Of a stretch of DNA of 24,014 bases, positions 14,031 to 23,136 are shown in pieces; position 1 is the stretch's first letter, and every line of letters begins with the position of its first letter. The position numbers were made by a program, and so were the translations under genes. A model generated the notes under the pieces. It made no database searches. It had not been told where the DNA came from and saw only the letters and a list, made by a program, of their open reading frames with translations. Origin of the DNA: a virus; IMG/VR virus record IMGVR_UViG_3300034355_000063, positions 1 through 24,014 of that record. The stretch is one strand, 5' to 3'.

Positions 14031-14089
14031 AGTTACGTTGACCGTCCAAGCGGACTCTGCACAGACAACGTAATTAAACCTTGTGCAGA
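14031..14089 (+). promoter_or_regulatory. Possible H-type RNA pseudoknot before a ribosome binding site
   Basis: Two perfect 8-bp complementary pairs interleave: TTACGTTG (14033-14040) with CAACGTAA (14066-14073), and TCTGCACA (14056-14063) with TGTGCAGA (14082-14089). The first extends to 10 bp with one G-U. The order stem 1, stem 2, stem 1, stem 2 is an H-type pseudoknot with loops of about 15, 2 and 8 bases, ending next to AAGGAG (14089-14094) of the 152-aa gene. The folding is a by-eye prediction. Confidence 0.45.
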
Positions 14090-14102
14090 AGGAGTAAATT
14101 AA

Positions 14103-14561
14103 ATGGGAACGACTACGTTCACCGGCCCTATAAAGGCTGGCAATGTTCTTGATACAACTGGAACGACAGTTGGCTCAATCAAGAATGTTGGTTTTTGCCT
14201 TATGGCTCAATCGGCTGACATTGTTCAGTCAACGACATCAGCGCAGACTGCAATTACAATTCCTGCAAACAGCACGATCGTTAGCATTGACGTTCTTGTT
14301 GATGTTGCATGGTCGAGCGCGACGACGACTTACACATTAAGCGTTGGAACGTCATCAACTGCTACTGAGTTAGTTGCTGCGACGAATGCGAATGCTGTTG
14401 GCTTGCTTTCTCTTAATCCAGGCACTGATGCTACGCGCACTGGCGTTTGGCAGGATGTTGGCACATCTGATGTTGCTATCTGGATTGATAGCGGCGCCCC
14501 AAGTGCTACGCCTGGCGCAGGCAAGCTGATCGTTACATACATTCAAGCAAACAACGCTTAA
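14103..14561 (+). CDS. 152-aa beta-rich structural protein
   Basis: Begins MGTTTFTGPIKAGNVLDTTG and is rich in Thr, Ser, Ala and Val with alternating hydrophobic strands (AITIPANSTIVSIDVLVDV, TYTLSVGTS, AIWIDSG, KLIVTYIQA). I recall similar proteins just after the coat gene in phages of aquatic Alphaproteobacteria; they are virion-associated but of unknown role, perhaps head fibres or decoration. GGAG at 14091-14094 lies eight bases before the ATG, at the 3' edge of a possible pseudoknot. No signal peptide or membrane segment. Structural role probable, exact role unknown. Confidence 0.7.
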   Translation: MGTTTFTGPIKAGNVLDTTGTTVGSIKNVGFCLMAQSADIVQSTTSAQTAITIPANSTIVSIDVLVDVAWSSATTTYTLSVGTSSTATELVAATNANAVGLLSLNPGTDATRTGVWQDVGTSDVAIWIDSGAPSATPGAGKLIVTYIQANNA

Positions 14562-14573
14562 TAGGAGATTACA

Positions 14574-14834
14574 ATGGGTGCTTACACAAGAACTGATTCT
14601 AAGAAGGTTCAAGGCGCTTCTGCTTCTTCAAAAAAATCAGGAACCGAAGACGATTCATTCGTTACGGCTGAACGCTTCAAAAAAGGCGGTAAGGCAGAAA
14701 AAGCTCACGGCGGCTGCATGAAAAAAGGCGGCAACGTAATGTCGAAAGCTGCGCGTCCTGCTCGTAAGAGCGGCGGCGGCGTTCTTTCGTCAGCTGCTTC
14801 TGGCTCACCTCGCGGTAAAGCTTCGCACTACTAA
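14574..14834 (+). CDS. Small basic protein with Gly-Gly motifs
   Basis: An 86-aa Lys/Ser/Ala/Gly-rich protein starting MGAYTRTDSKKVQGASASSK. It has four motifs like those of the mosaic and 425-aa proteins: KKGGKAE (36-42), AHGGCM (44-49), KKGGNV (50-55) and KSGGGV (65-70), and ends GSPRGKASHY. It appears disordered. AGGAG precedes the ATG after a 12-base gap from the previous stop, and a strong terminator follows. The shared motif across three proteins suggests a common partner or processing enzyme. Function unknown. Confidence 0.7.
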   Translation: MGAYTRTDSKKVQGASASSKKSGTEDDSFVTAERFKKGGKAEKAHGGCMKKGGNVMSKAARPARKSGGGVLSSAASGSPRGKASHY

Positions 14835-14857
14835 TTTGCTCCTTGGTATGCGATATT

Positions 14858-14888
14858 ACGGGGGCGTTCGGTAACGCTCCCGTTTTTT
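14858..14888 (+). terminator. Strong Rho-independent terminator
   Basis: An 11-bp stem (14858-14868 with 14873-14883, one G-U) with a CGGT loop is followed by a run of six T. It ends the coat-to-basic-protein transcript. No clear promoter was seen in the 13 bases left before the next gene, so downstream genes may depend on read-through or antitermination. Confidence 0.85.
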
Positions 14889-14901
14889 GTAAGAGGGCAT
14901 T

Positions 14902-15171
14902 ATGGCAAAGTCTCCTGCTTGGCAAAGATCTGAAGGAAAAAACCCAGAAGGCGGTTTAAACGCCAAGGGGCGCGCTTCCGCAAAGCGAGAAGGCCATAAT
15001 TTAAAGCCGCCTGTTTCAAGCGAACAAGCAAAGAAAAGTCCAAAGGCTGCATCACGCCGTTCTTCTTTTTGTGCTAGAATGACAGGCATGAAAAAGAAAT
15101 TGACGGGCGCCGCAGCTGCGGCAGATCCAAATAGCCGAATCAATAAATCATTGCGAAAGTGGGATTGCTGA
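14902..15171 (+). CDS. DUF6321-like small phage protein
   Basis: An 89-aa basic protein with the strongly conserved opening MAKSPAWQRSEGKNPEGGLN followed by AKGRASAKREG, then LKPPVSSEQAKKSPKAASRR, SSFCARMTGMKKKL and the end SLRKWDC. I recognise this pattern as a widespread family in phages of aquatic bacteria (I believe DUF6321), of unknown function. Positive charge and low order suggest nucleic-acid or scaffold binding. It follows a strong terminator by 13 bases, with AAGAGGG upstream. Its stop overlaps the next start as TGATG. Confidence 0.75.
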   Translation: MAKSPAWQRSEGKNPEGGLNAKGRASAKREGHNLKPPVSSEQAKKSPKAASRRSSFCARMTGMKKKLTGAAAAADPNSRINKSLRKWDC

Positions 15172-15344
15172 TGAGCAAGCCATTTTGGGAAAAAGATGCA
15201 CCAAAAGACGCAAAGAGCAAGGCTCTTAGCTCAAAAGGTGTTAAGATAGCCAAGGCTAAAGCCAGAGCCGCCGGGCGCCCTTATCCGAATTTAGTAGATA
15301 ATGTGGCTGCTGCTAGAGCCGGCCATACAAAAGGAAAACGCTGA
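15171..15344 (+). CDS. 57-aa basic phage protein
   Basis: Starts MSKPFWEKDAPKDAKSKALS and continues into a Lys/Ala-rich helix and the conserved AGRPYPNLVDNVAAARAG. I recall this family as a frequent partner of the preceding DUF6321-like gene in phage genomes. Translation is coupled through TGATG at 15169-15173, so the ATG at 15171 was chosen over a GTG at 15159. It in turn overlaps the next gene by TGATG. Function unknown; its charge and position suggest a small virion or DNA-associated protein. Confidence 0.65.
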   Translation: MSKPFWEKDAPKDAKSKALSSKGVKIAKAKARAAGRPYPNLVDNVAAARAGHTKGKR

Positions 15345-16000
15345 TGCAGCCTATTTATGTTACTGTTGGCCCTTTAGCTGCGGCAAGCGCCAATGCGATT
15401 GCTTTAAGCCAGACGACTGCTGGAGCGGCGAATCTTACTCTTAATGGCGCTCTTGTAAGCAGCGGTGTCGCCATTTTGGATGAGCCAAGGCAAGTTTTAA
15501 TTACCAATGTCGGCAATGATAGCGGCATTACATTTACAGTTTACGGAACTTGGATTGGCGGTCAAACGATTTCTGAGACGGTGCAAGGCACAAGCGGCAG
15601 CACTGTTGCAACCACGTTAGACTTCGCGACCGTAACTCGCGTGGCTGCAAGCGGCGCCACAAGCGTAAGTGGCGTGACTGTTGGCACAAATGGCGTTGCT
15701 GGTTCTAGCTGGTTGCGTTTTGATAGCTGGGCAGATGCTCAGACTGCTATTCAATGCAATGTTTCTGGAACTGTTAATTACACGATTCAAGTGACAATGG
15801 ACGATCCAAATAGTCCGACGAATCCTGTCACAATTGAGAATGTTGAGTGGCTAAACACCAATGACACGGATGCGGTGACTTCTGTCGCCAATGTTTTTTC
15901 TAACTTTCAATTTACGCCAACTTTTGCGCGCGTTTTATTAAACAGCGGCACGGGTTCCGTAACGGCTACCTTTGCTCAGTTTAACGTGGTGAACAAATGA
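15344..16000 (+). CDS. 218-aa beta-rich virion protein
   Basis: Begins MQPIYVTVGPLAAASANAIA; the sequence is Ser/Thr/Val/Gly-rich with regular beta strands (VLITNVGNDSGITFTVYGTW at 50-69, TISETVQGT, WLRFDSW, TIQVTMDDP, NFQFTPTFARVLLNSG). The layout suggests two Ig-like or jelly-roll domains, as in head fibres or tail accessory proteins. It starts in a TGATG overlap and its end overlaps the next start (ATGA). I cannot name a family with certainty; structural role is inferred from composition and neighbours. Confidence 0.65.
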   Translation: MQPIYVTVGPLAAASANAIALSQTTAGAANLTLNGALVSSGVAILDEPRQVLITNVGNDSGITFTVYGTWIGGQTISETVQGTSGSTVATTLDFATVTRVAASGATSVSGVTVGTNGVAGSSWLRFDSWADAQTAIQCNVSGTVNYTIQVTMDDPNSPTNPVTIENVEWLNTNDTDAVTSVANVFSNFQFTPTFARVLLNSGTGSVTATFAQFNVVNK

Positions 16001-16314
16001 GTGGACCTGCTTGGATACCTGGCACAGGCGGCACTGCGTCTACGACGCTTCCGTATACGGGTGTGTCGGCTACTTACATTGTCCAAAATACAGATTGCAT
16101 AGTAAATTGCACATCTGGAACATTTACCGTGACGCTGCCTACAGCGATTGGTAAAGAGGGGCAATATTTTATTATTAAGAATAGCGGAACTGGCGTTATC
16201 ACGCTTGACGCATTTGGCTCTGAAACAATTGATGGTCAAGCACAACAAGTATTGGCCGTTCGATACGAGGCGTATTTCGTAGTTTCTAATAACGCGAACT
16301 GGATTGTTGTGTAA
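15997..16314 (+). CDS. 105-aa beta-rich fibre-like protein
   Basis: The protein starts MSGPAWIPGTGGTASTTLPY and contains FTVTLPTAIGKEGQYFIIKN (43-62), a strand-turn-strand pattern common in trimeric phage fibre modules, followed by GVITLDAFGSETIDG and a closing NANWIVV strand that often ends such modules. It overlaps both neighbours by one to four bases. Probably a fibre or decoration subunit; family not certain. Confidence 0.65.
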   Translation: MSGPAWIPGTGGTASTTLPYTGVSATYIVQNTDCIVNCTSGTFTVTLPTAIGKEGQYFIIKNSGTGVITLDAFGSETIDGQAQQVLAVRYEAYFVVSNNANWIVV

Positions 16315-16802
16315 TGTCTCATCACATACCTCCCGGACCTCACGCGACATTTTCCAGCACTCAGACGCAAACAGTATTGAATGCGGCAAATTCGCAAGCG
16401 ATCACATATAATACGACGTTAAATGCTGCTGGCATTACATTAAATAGTAATACGCAAATTGTATTGCCGCAGATCGGCAATTATTGCTTTACATTTTCTG
16501 TGATTGGCCACAACTCAGGTTCGGCCAGCGCAAAATGGTTGAACATTTTCTTTAAGAAAAACGGAAATCTTGTCGATAATAGCAGCACGATTGTCGCAAC
16601 AGTAAAGGATGAGCCTATAACTGTTGTCGCTACATTTGATTTGGACTGCACGACTGTTGGCGATTATTACGAATTATTTATGGCTGGGCAGGATAATAGC
16701 ACACAGATTCTAGCAACTGGCGCCCAAGCGGCTGTTCCTGGCGTATCTCCAGCCATGCCTGCTTGCCCATCAGTTGTTATCGCAGTTTGGCAGATTAGCT
16801 AA
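16314..16802 (+). CDS. 162-aa jelly-roll-like fibre protein
   Basis: Begins MSHHIPPGPHATFSSTQTQT. The strand series (ITLNSNTQIVLPQIGNYCF, TFSVIGHNSG, WLNIFFKKNGNLV, PITVVATFDLDC, YYELFMAGQ, VVIAVWQIS) resembles the C1q/TNF-like jelly-roll domains found at the ends of phage fibres and in head fibres. The start overlaps the previous stop by one base (TAATG). Likely a virion surface protein with possible carbohydrate or host-surface binding, which is inference from fold pattern. Confidence 0.65.
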   Translation: MSHHIPPGPHATFSSTQTQTVLNAANSQAITYNTTLNAAGITLNSNTQIVLPQIGNYCFTFSVIGHNSGSASAKWLNIFFKKNGNLVDNSSTIVATVKDEPITVVATFDLDCTTVGDYYELFMAGQDNSTQILATGAQAAVPGVSPAMPACPSVVIAVWQIS

Positions 16803-16812
16803 GGATGAATAG

Positions 16813-17489
16813 ATGGCCACGAGCGGAACATATACTTTCAATCCGTCTCTTGGCGAGCTTACGGTATACGCCTATCAGCTAATTGGCGTTCGCCCCACTG
16901 CTCTTTTGCAAGAGCACATGGATGCTGCGCGAACAGCAACAAATATGATGTTTACGCGTTGGAGCAACCAAGGTGTTAATCTTTGGCAGGTTGAGCTTAC
17001 CACTGTCCCACTTGTCGCTGGCACATCATTTTATTCAGTTGACGCAAGCACGGTTGTGATTCTTGATGCCTATATCTCATATGGCACACCAGCGATTGAC
17101 CGTATTATTCTGCCAATCAGTAGAACTGAATATGCGTCTTACCCTAATAAAACGCAGCAAGGTTTCCCGACGACTATATGGTTTGATAGAACGTTAAATC
17201 CTGGTCTTTACTTGTGGCCTGTTCCTGATGGAACGCAAACATCATTAAAATATTATTCTGTTTTACGCCTCCAAGACGCCAATATGAACGGAACAGAGCA
17301 AGTTGACGTCCCTCCGATATGGCTGGAAGCGATGGTTTACGGCCTTGCAGAGCGCCTTGCGATGATTTGGGCTCCAGAAAAAGCGGCTATTATGAAGCCA
17401 ATGGCTGATGAGGCTTACAGCATCGCCGCCGCTCAAAATGTTGAAACTGCCCAGCAATATATTTCGCCTCAAATTAGCGGATATTTTAG

Positions 17490-17493
<4 letters not shown>
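16813..17493 (+). CDS. Head-tail adaptor, P22 gp4-like tail accessory factor
   Basis: A 226-aa protein with the pattern of podovirus adaptor proteins that dock under the portal after packaging: an N-terminal helix pair (LGELTVYAYQLIGVRPTALL, then EHMDAARTATNMMFTRWSNQ), the NLWQVELTTVPLVAGTSFYS strand block near 56-75, a conserved RIILPISRTEYASYPNKTQQ (96-115), YLWPVPDG, and C-terminal helices (WLEAMVYGLAERLAMIWAPE, KPMADEAYSIAA) ending ISGYFR. P22 gp4 (166 aa) serves the same place. An 11-base gap containing AAGGATGAATAG precedes the ATG. The stop overlaps the next gene by four bases. Confidence 0.75.
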
Positions 17494-19762
<2,269 letters not shown>

Positions 19763-19763
19763 T

Positions 19764-20642
19764 ATGAGCACAATTTCATTATACGGCGACACATCTGGAT
19801 ACGTTAATATAACGGTTCCGCTGACGATTGCTGTCCCTTGGACAGTGACGCTTCCATCTGCCGCTCCGACAGCGAACGGTCAATATCTTTCCTCGACAAC
19901 TGCTGGCGTTACTTCATGGTCGTCGCTTGGACCTGCGACATACGCAACTATTGTCGGCTATACGACAACGGTTACATCAGCAAGTCCCGTTACGCTGACA
20001 TCTTCAAGCACATTTTATCAATTCTTTACTGGCTCAACGGCGCAGACAGTTGTTCTTCCAGTAACAAGCACACTTGCGACGGGTTGGACTTTCAATATCG
20101 TCAATAATAGCACTGCTAATATTACGGTTAATTCGTCAGGCAGCAATCTCGTTGCAACATGCTTGCCCGGCACAACGCTTCGTCTTATTTGTATCCTGAC
20201 ATCAGGCACTACCGCCGCGTCTTGGGATTCTGAAGTTGTTGGCTTTACGACTGTAACCGGCACAGGAAATAATGTTTTAGCAACGGCACCAACAATTACT
20301 AACCCAACAATCACCGATTACATTGAAACATATTTCAACATCGGAACTGTTACTACATCAGCTTCGCCAACTCTTTCAAACGGAACTGTGCAAACATTGA
20401 CGCTAACGGCGTCAACAACATGCACAGTTACAATGCCAACGGCGACTGCTGGCAAATCATTTATACTTCTTGTTCGTCAAGCTGCATCAACAGGAAATGG
20501 CGCAGTGACGTGGTCGTCAGTTAAATGGAATAGCGGAGGAACGCCAACTGTTACCGCAACCGCTGGCAGGATGGATATTTTTACTTTTGTTGCTGATGGC
20601 ACAAATTGGTATGGATCTGCCTCACAGGGATATACGCCCTAA
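19764..20642 (+). CDS. 292-aa beta-rich tail fibre protein
   Basis: Starts MSTISLYGDTSGYVNITVPL, two bases after the collagen fibre stop, without a clear Shine-Dalgarno, so it probably relies on reinitiation. It is Thr/Ser/Val-rich with repeats of fibre-like strands: PWTVTLPSAAPTANGQYLSS (25-44), a short motif often seen before fibre tips, QTVVLPVTSTLATGWTFNIV, and a second similar module (TTCTVTMPTATAGKSFILLV) ending FTFVADGTNWYGS. It appears to be two copies of a beta-prism or beta-helix module. No catalytic motif seen. Likely a fibre subunit or adhesin tip working with its neighbours. Confidence 0.75.
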   Translation: MSTISLYGDTSGYVNITVPLTIAVPWTVTLPSAAPTANGQYLSSTTAGVTSWSSLGPATYATIVGYTTTVTSASPVTLTSSSTFYQFFTGSTAQTVVLPVTSTLATGWTFNIVNNSTANITVNSSGSNLVATCLPGTTLRLICILTSGTTAASWDSEVVGFTTVTGTGNNVLATAPTITNPTITDYIETYFNIGTVTTSASPTLSNGTVQTLTLTASTTCTVTMPTATAGKSFILLVRQAASTGNGAVTWSSVKWNSGGTPTVTATAGRMDIFTFVADGTNWYGSASQGYTP

Positions 20643-22198
20643 TGTTTTCGGCGCTTAATTTCTTTCTTGCTGGTGGTGCGGCAAGATATTCAATTGTTGA
20701 AACATTTAATGCTTCTGGAAACTGGGTTGCGCCTACAGGCGTGACGCAACTTGATAGTTATTTAATAGTTGCCGGTGGCGCATCAGGCGGCGGCGGATAT
20801 GGCGGCGGGGGTGGTGCTGGCGGCTATGTTACCGGATCAAATCTTTCCGTTACAGCTGGTTCTTCATACACAGTATCCGTAGGCGGCGGTGGCACGGCCT
20901 CTGCTGGACAAGGCAATAATGGGAGCCCTAGCTCTTTTCCGGGTGCGACAACAGCAGTCGGCGGCGGTGGTGGAGGCGCTGTAGCAGCTGGGTCAAATGG
21001 CGGTTCTGGCGGCGGTGCTGGATATGGAACTTATCCGGGCGGAAACGGAACAGCACCACAAGGCTTCAAAGGCGGCGATGCGGTAAATTCTCCCGGTGTA
21101 GGCAGCACGGGCGGCGGCGGCGGCGCTGGAGCAGCTGGGGGCAATGGGACTTATACCCCAAACCCAAACAAATCAGGTGATGGCGGAATAGGCCTTAATA
21201 CTTATTCTGGCTATAGCGGTTATCTCGCAGGCGGTGGCGGCGGCGGCATTTATGGCCCAGGTGGAGGAACGGCAGGACTAGGCGGAAATGGCGGCGGCGG
21301 CAATGGGGCCGCAAGCGGCGTAGGTTCCAATGGAGCAGCTAATACAGGTGGTGGTGGCGGCGGCGGGGGTCCCGGTTCTAACAGCGGTGCAGGCGGGTCT
21401 GGAATTGTAATTTTAACTTATAAAATTGCCGCAGCTACAGCGATTACGTTCACTTCTACAGCTACTGTAAAAATTCCGACCGGCTGCACATCAATTGATT
21501 ATCTTGTTGTTGCTGGTGGTGGCGCTGGCGGAGATAATGCAGGAGGCGGCGGAGGGGCCGGTGGTTTTGTTACGGCATCAGGCATTGCCGTTACTGCTGG
21601 CAATACATTAACCGCGACAATAGGCGCTGGCGGCAATGCTGGTAATACGGGCAGCGCGCCCGGCGGCAATGGCAGCAACTCAACATTATCTGGAACGGCT
21701 CCATTTTCTACTGTAACCGCAACAGGCGGCGGCGGTGGTGGATATTACAATGGCAATGGAGCGAATGGTGGTTCTGGCGGTGGTGGTGGAGGAGGTTTTC
21801 CTTCTAATACAGCTGGAGGAACTGGTGTATCAAGCCCTGCTCGCCAAGGGTATGATGGCGGCACTGGCGGCTATTATAGCGCCAAGCGCAATGCCGGTGG
21901 CGGTGGTGGTGCGAGCATTAATGGAAATAACGGCGCTACGGGCCAAGCAGGAAATGGCGGCAATGGCCTAACATTTGGTGGCGTTTATTATGCAGGCGGC
22001 GGAGGTGGCGGCGGTAACGACGTAACCAATGTCGGCGCAGGTGGATTAGGCGGCGGAGGCAGTGGCGGCACTTTCCCAAGCACAATACCGGTAGCAGGAT
22101 CGCCTAATACAGGCGGTGGCGGAGGCGGAGGCGGATATCCGCCAAGCTATTATGGCACCAATGGCGGTTCTGGAATCGTAATCATTAAATTTAACTAG
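20642..22198 (+). CDS. Glycine-rich adhesin with two polyglycine modules
   Basis: A 518-aa protein that starts MFSALNFFLAGGAARYS. Two homologous modules follow: about 18-261 (entry ETFNASGNWVAPTGVTQLD, exit GGSGIVILTYK) and about 262-518 (entry ATVKIPTGCTSIDYLVVAGG, exit GGSGIVIIKF). Both interiors are long Gly-rich runs (GGGGGAGG, GGGGGGG) with Asn/Ser/Tyr-bearing turns. This resembles the polyglycine II sandwich of T-even-like phage adhesins such as S16 gp38, where Gly-rich helices display variable loops for receptor binding. The relation is by composition, not proven homology. The ATG overlaps the previous stop (TAATG). Paralogous to the gene at 23136. Confidence 0.75.
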   Translation: MFSALNFFLAGGAARYSIVETFNASGNWVAPTGVTQLDSYLIVAGGASGGGGYGGGGGAGGYVTGSNLSVTAGSSYTVSVGGGGTASAGQGNNGSPSSFPGATTAVGGGGGGAVAAGSNGGSGGGAGYGTYPGGNGTAPQGFKGGDAVNSPGVGSTGGGGGAGAAGGNGTYTPNPNKSGDGGIGLNTYSGYSGYLAGGGGGGIYGPGGGTAGLGGNGGGGNGAASGVGSNGAANTGGGGGGGGPGSNSGAGGSGIVILTYKIAAATAITFTSTATVKIPTGCTSIDYLVVAGGGAGGDNAGGGGGAGGFVTASGIAVTAGNTLTATIGAGGNAGNTGSAPGGNGSNSTLSGTAPFSTVTATGGGGGGYYNGNGANGGSGGGGGGGFPSNTAGGTGVSSPARQGYDGGTGGYYSAKRNAGGGGGASINGNNGATGQAGNGGNGLTFGGVYYAGGGGGGGNDVTNVGAGGLGGGGSGGTFPSTIPVAGSPNTGGGGGGGGYPPSYYGTNGGSGIVIIKFN

Positions 22199-22254
22199 CA
22201 AGAAATAAGTGGCTCAATTGGCGCATAGCTGTTAAAATTTTCTAGAGGTTCGCA

Positions 22255-23136
22255 ATGGTTGCAACAGTAAAATGCGATACGATCACGAACGCCGCTAACA
22301 CCGGCACGGCGAACCTGTCGCTTGATTCCAGTGGCAATGTCACTTTTGGAAACAGTTTAACTATTTCTACTGCGAGCGCGCGTTTTCTTGGTGACTTTTC
22401 AAACGCAACTGTATCTACGCGGCTTGCTTTTCAAACAAGCACAACAAACGGCTCGACGGGCATTTACGCGCTGCCAAATGGCACATCAACTGCTGCAAGT
22501 TGGCAGGCGACGAATAATTCTGATCCAACAAATGCCAGCAAGATTTTGATTGCAACAAATGCAAGCACAGACGTCCAGCTTGTATCTGGAGTTAATGGGT
22601 CAGGCACATATCTTCCGCTATCTATTTGGAATAGCGGTGGCCAGACAGCGCAATTTAGCACGACAAGGGGCACATTTACGCTTGGTGTCGCGGGAACCGC
22701 AGCCGGTGTTTTGGTTCTTGCGGGTAGCACATCGGGCACTGCAACCCTTAATACCGCAGCTGTTGCTGGATCTTTCACCTACACGTTCACCAATCCCGGC
22801 GTTAACGTCAATGTTGGCTATTTAGAGGTTCCACAAAACTCACAAGGAAACGGATATACAACCGTTCTTTCTGATAGTGGAAAACATCTTTATTTTAGTG
22901 CAGGTGGCGCAACAATTACAATTGCTGCAAATGGCAGCGTTGCTTATCCACTTGGAACAGTGCTGACGTTTATTAATATGAACGCAAGCAGCTGCTCAAT
23001 CGCCATATCGTCAGACACAATGTATTTATCCGGCACCGGAACAACCGGAACGCGCGCACTTGCGCAATACGGGATGGCGACGGCGATTAAAACCGCTTCA
23101 ACAACTTGGCTGATCAGCGGTTCGGGATTGACCTAA
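22255..23136 (+). CDS. 293-aa beta-rich tail fibre protein
   Basis: Begins MVATVKCDTITNAANTGTAN with AGAGG (22244-22248) upstream, after a 56-base gap that is A/T rich but has no clear promoter. The first half resembles fibre shaft modules (LSLDSSGNVTFGNSLTISTA); the second half carries the VPQNSQGNGYTTVLSDSGKH block, followed by LYFSAGGATITIA and a closing IKTASTTWLISGSGLT, which recurs at the C-terminus of many phage fibres. It sits between two glycine-rich adhesins and may form a connecting or alternative fibre. The stop overlaps the next start (TAATG). Confidence 0.75.
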   Translation: MVATVKCDTITNAANTGTANLSLDSSGNVTFGNSLTISTASARFLGDFSNATVSTRLAFQTSTTNGSTGIYALPNGTSTAASWQATNNSDPTNASKILIATNASTDVQLVSGVNGSGTYLPLSIWNSGGQTAQFSTTRGTFTLGVAGTAAGVLVLAGSTSGTATLNTAAVAGSFTYTFTNPGVNVNVGYLEVPQNSQGNGYTTVLSDSGKHLYFSAGGATITIAANGSVAYPLGTVLTFINMNASSCSIAISSDTMYLSGTGTTGTRALAQYGMATAIKTASTTWLISGSGLT

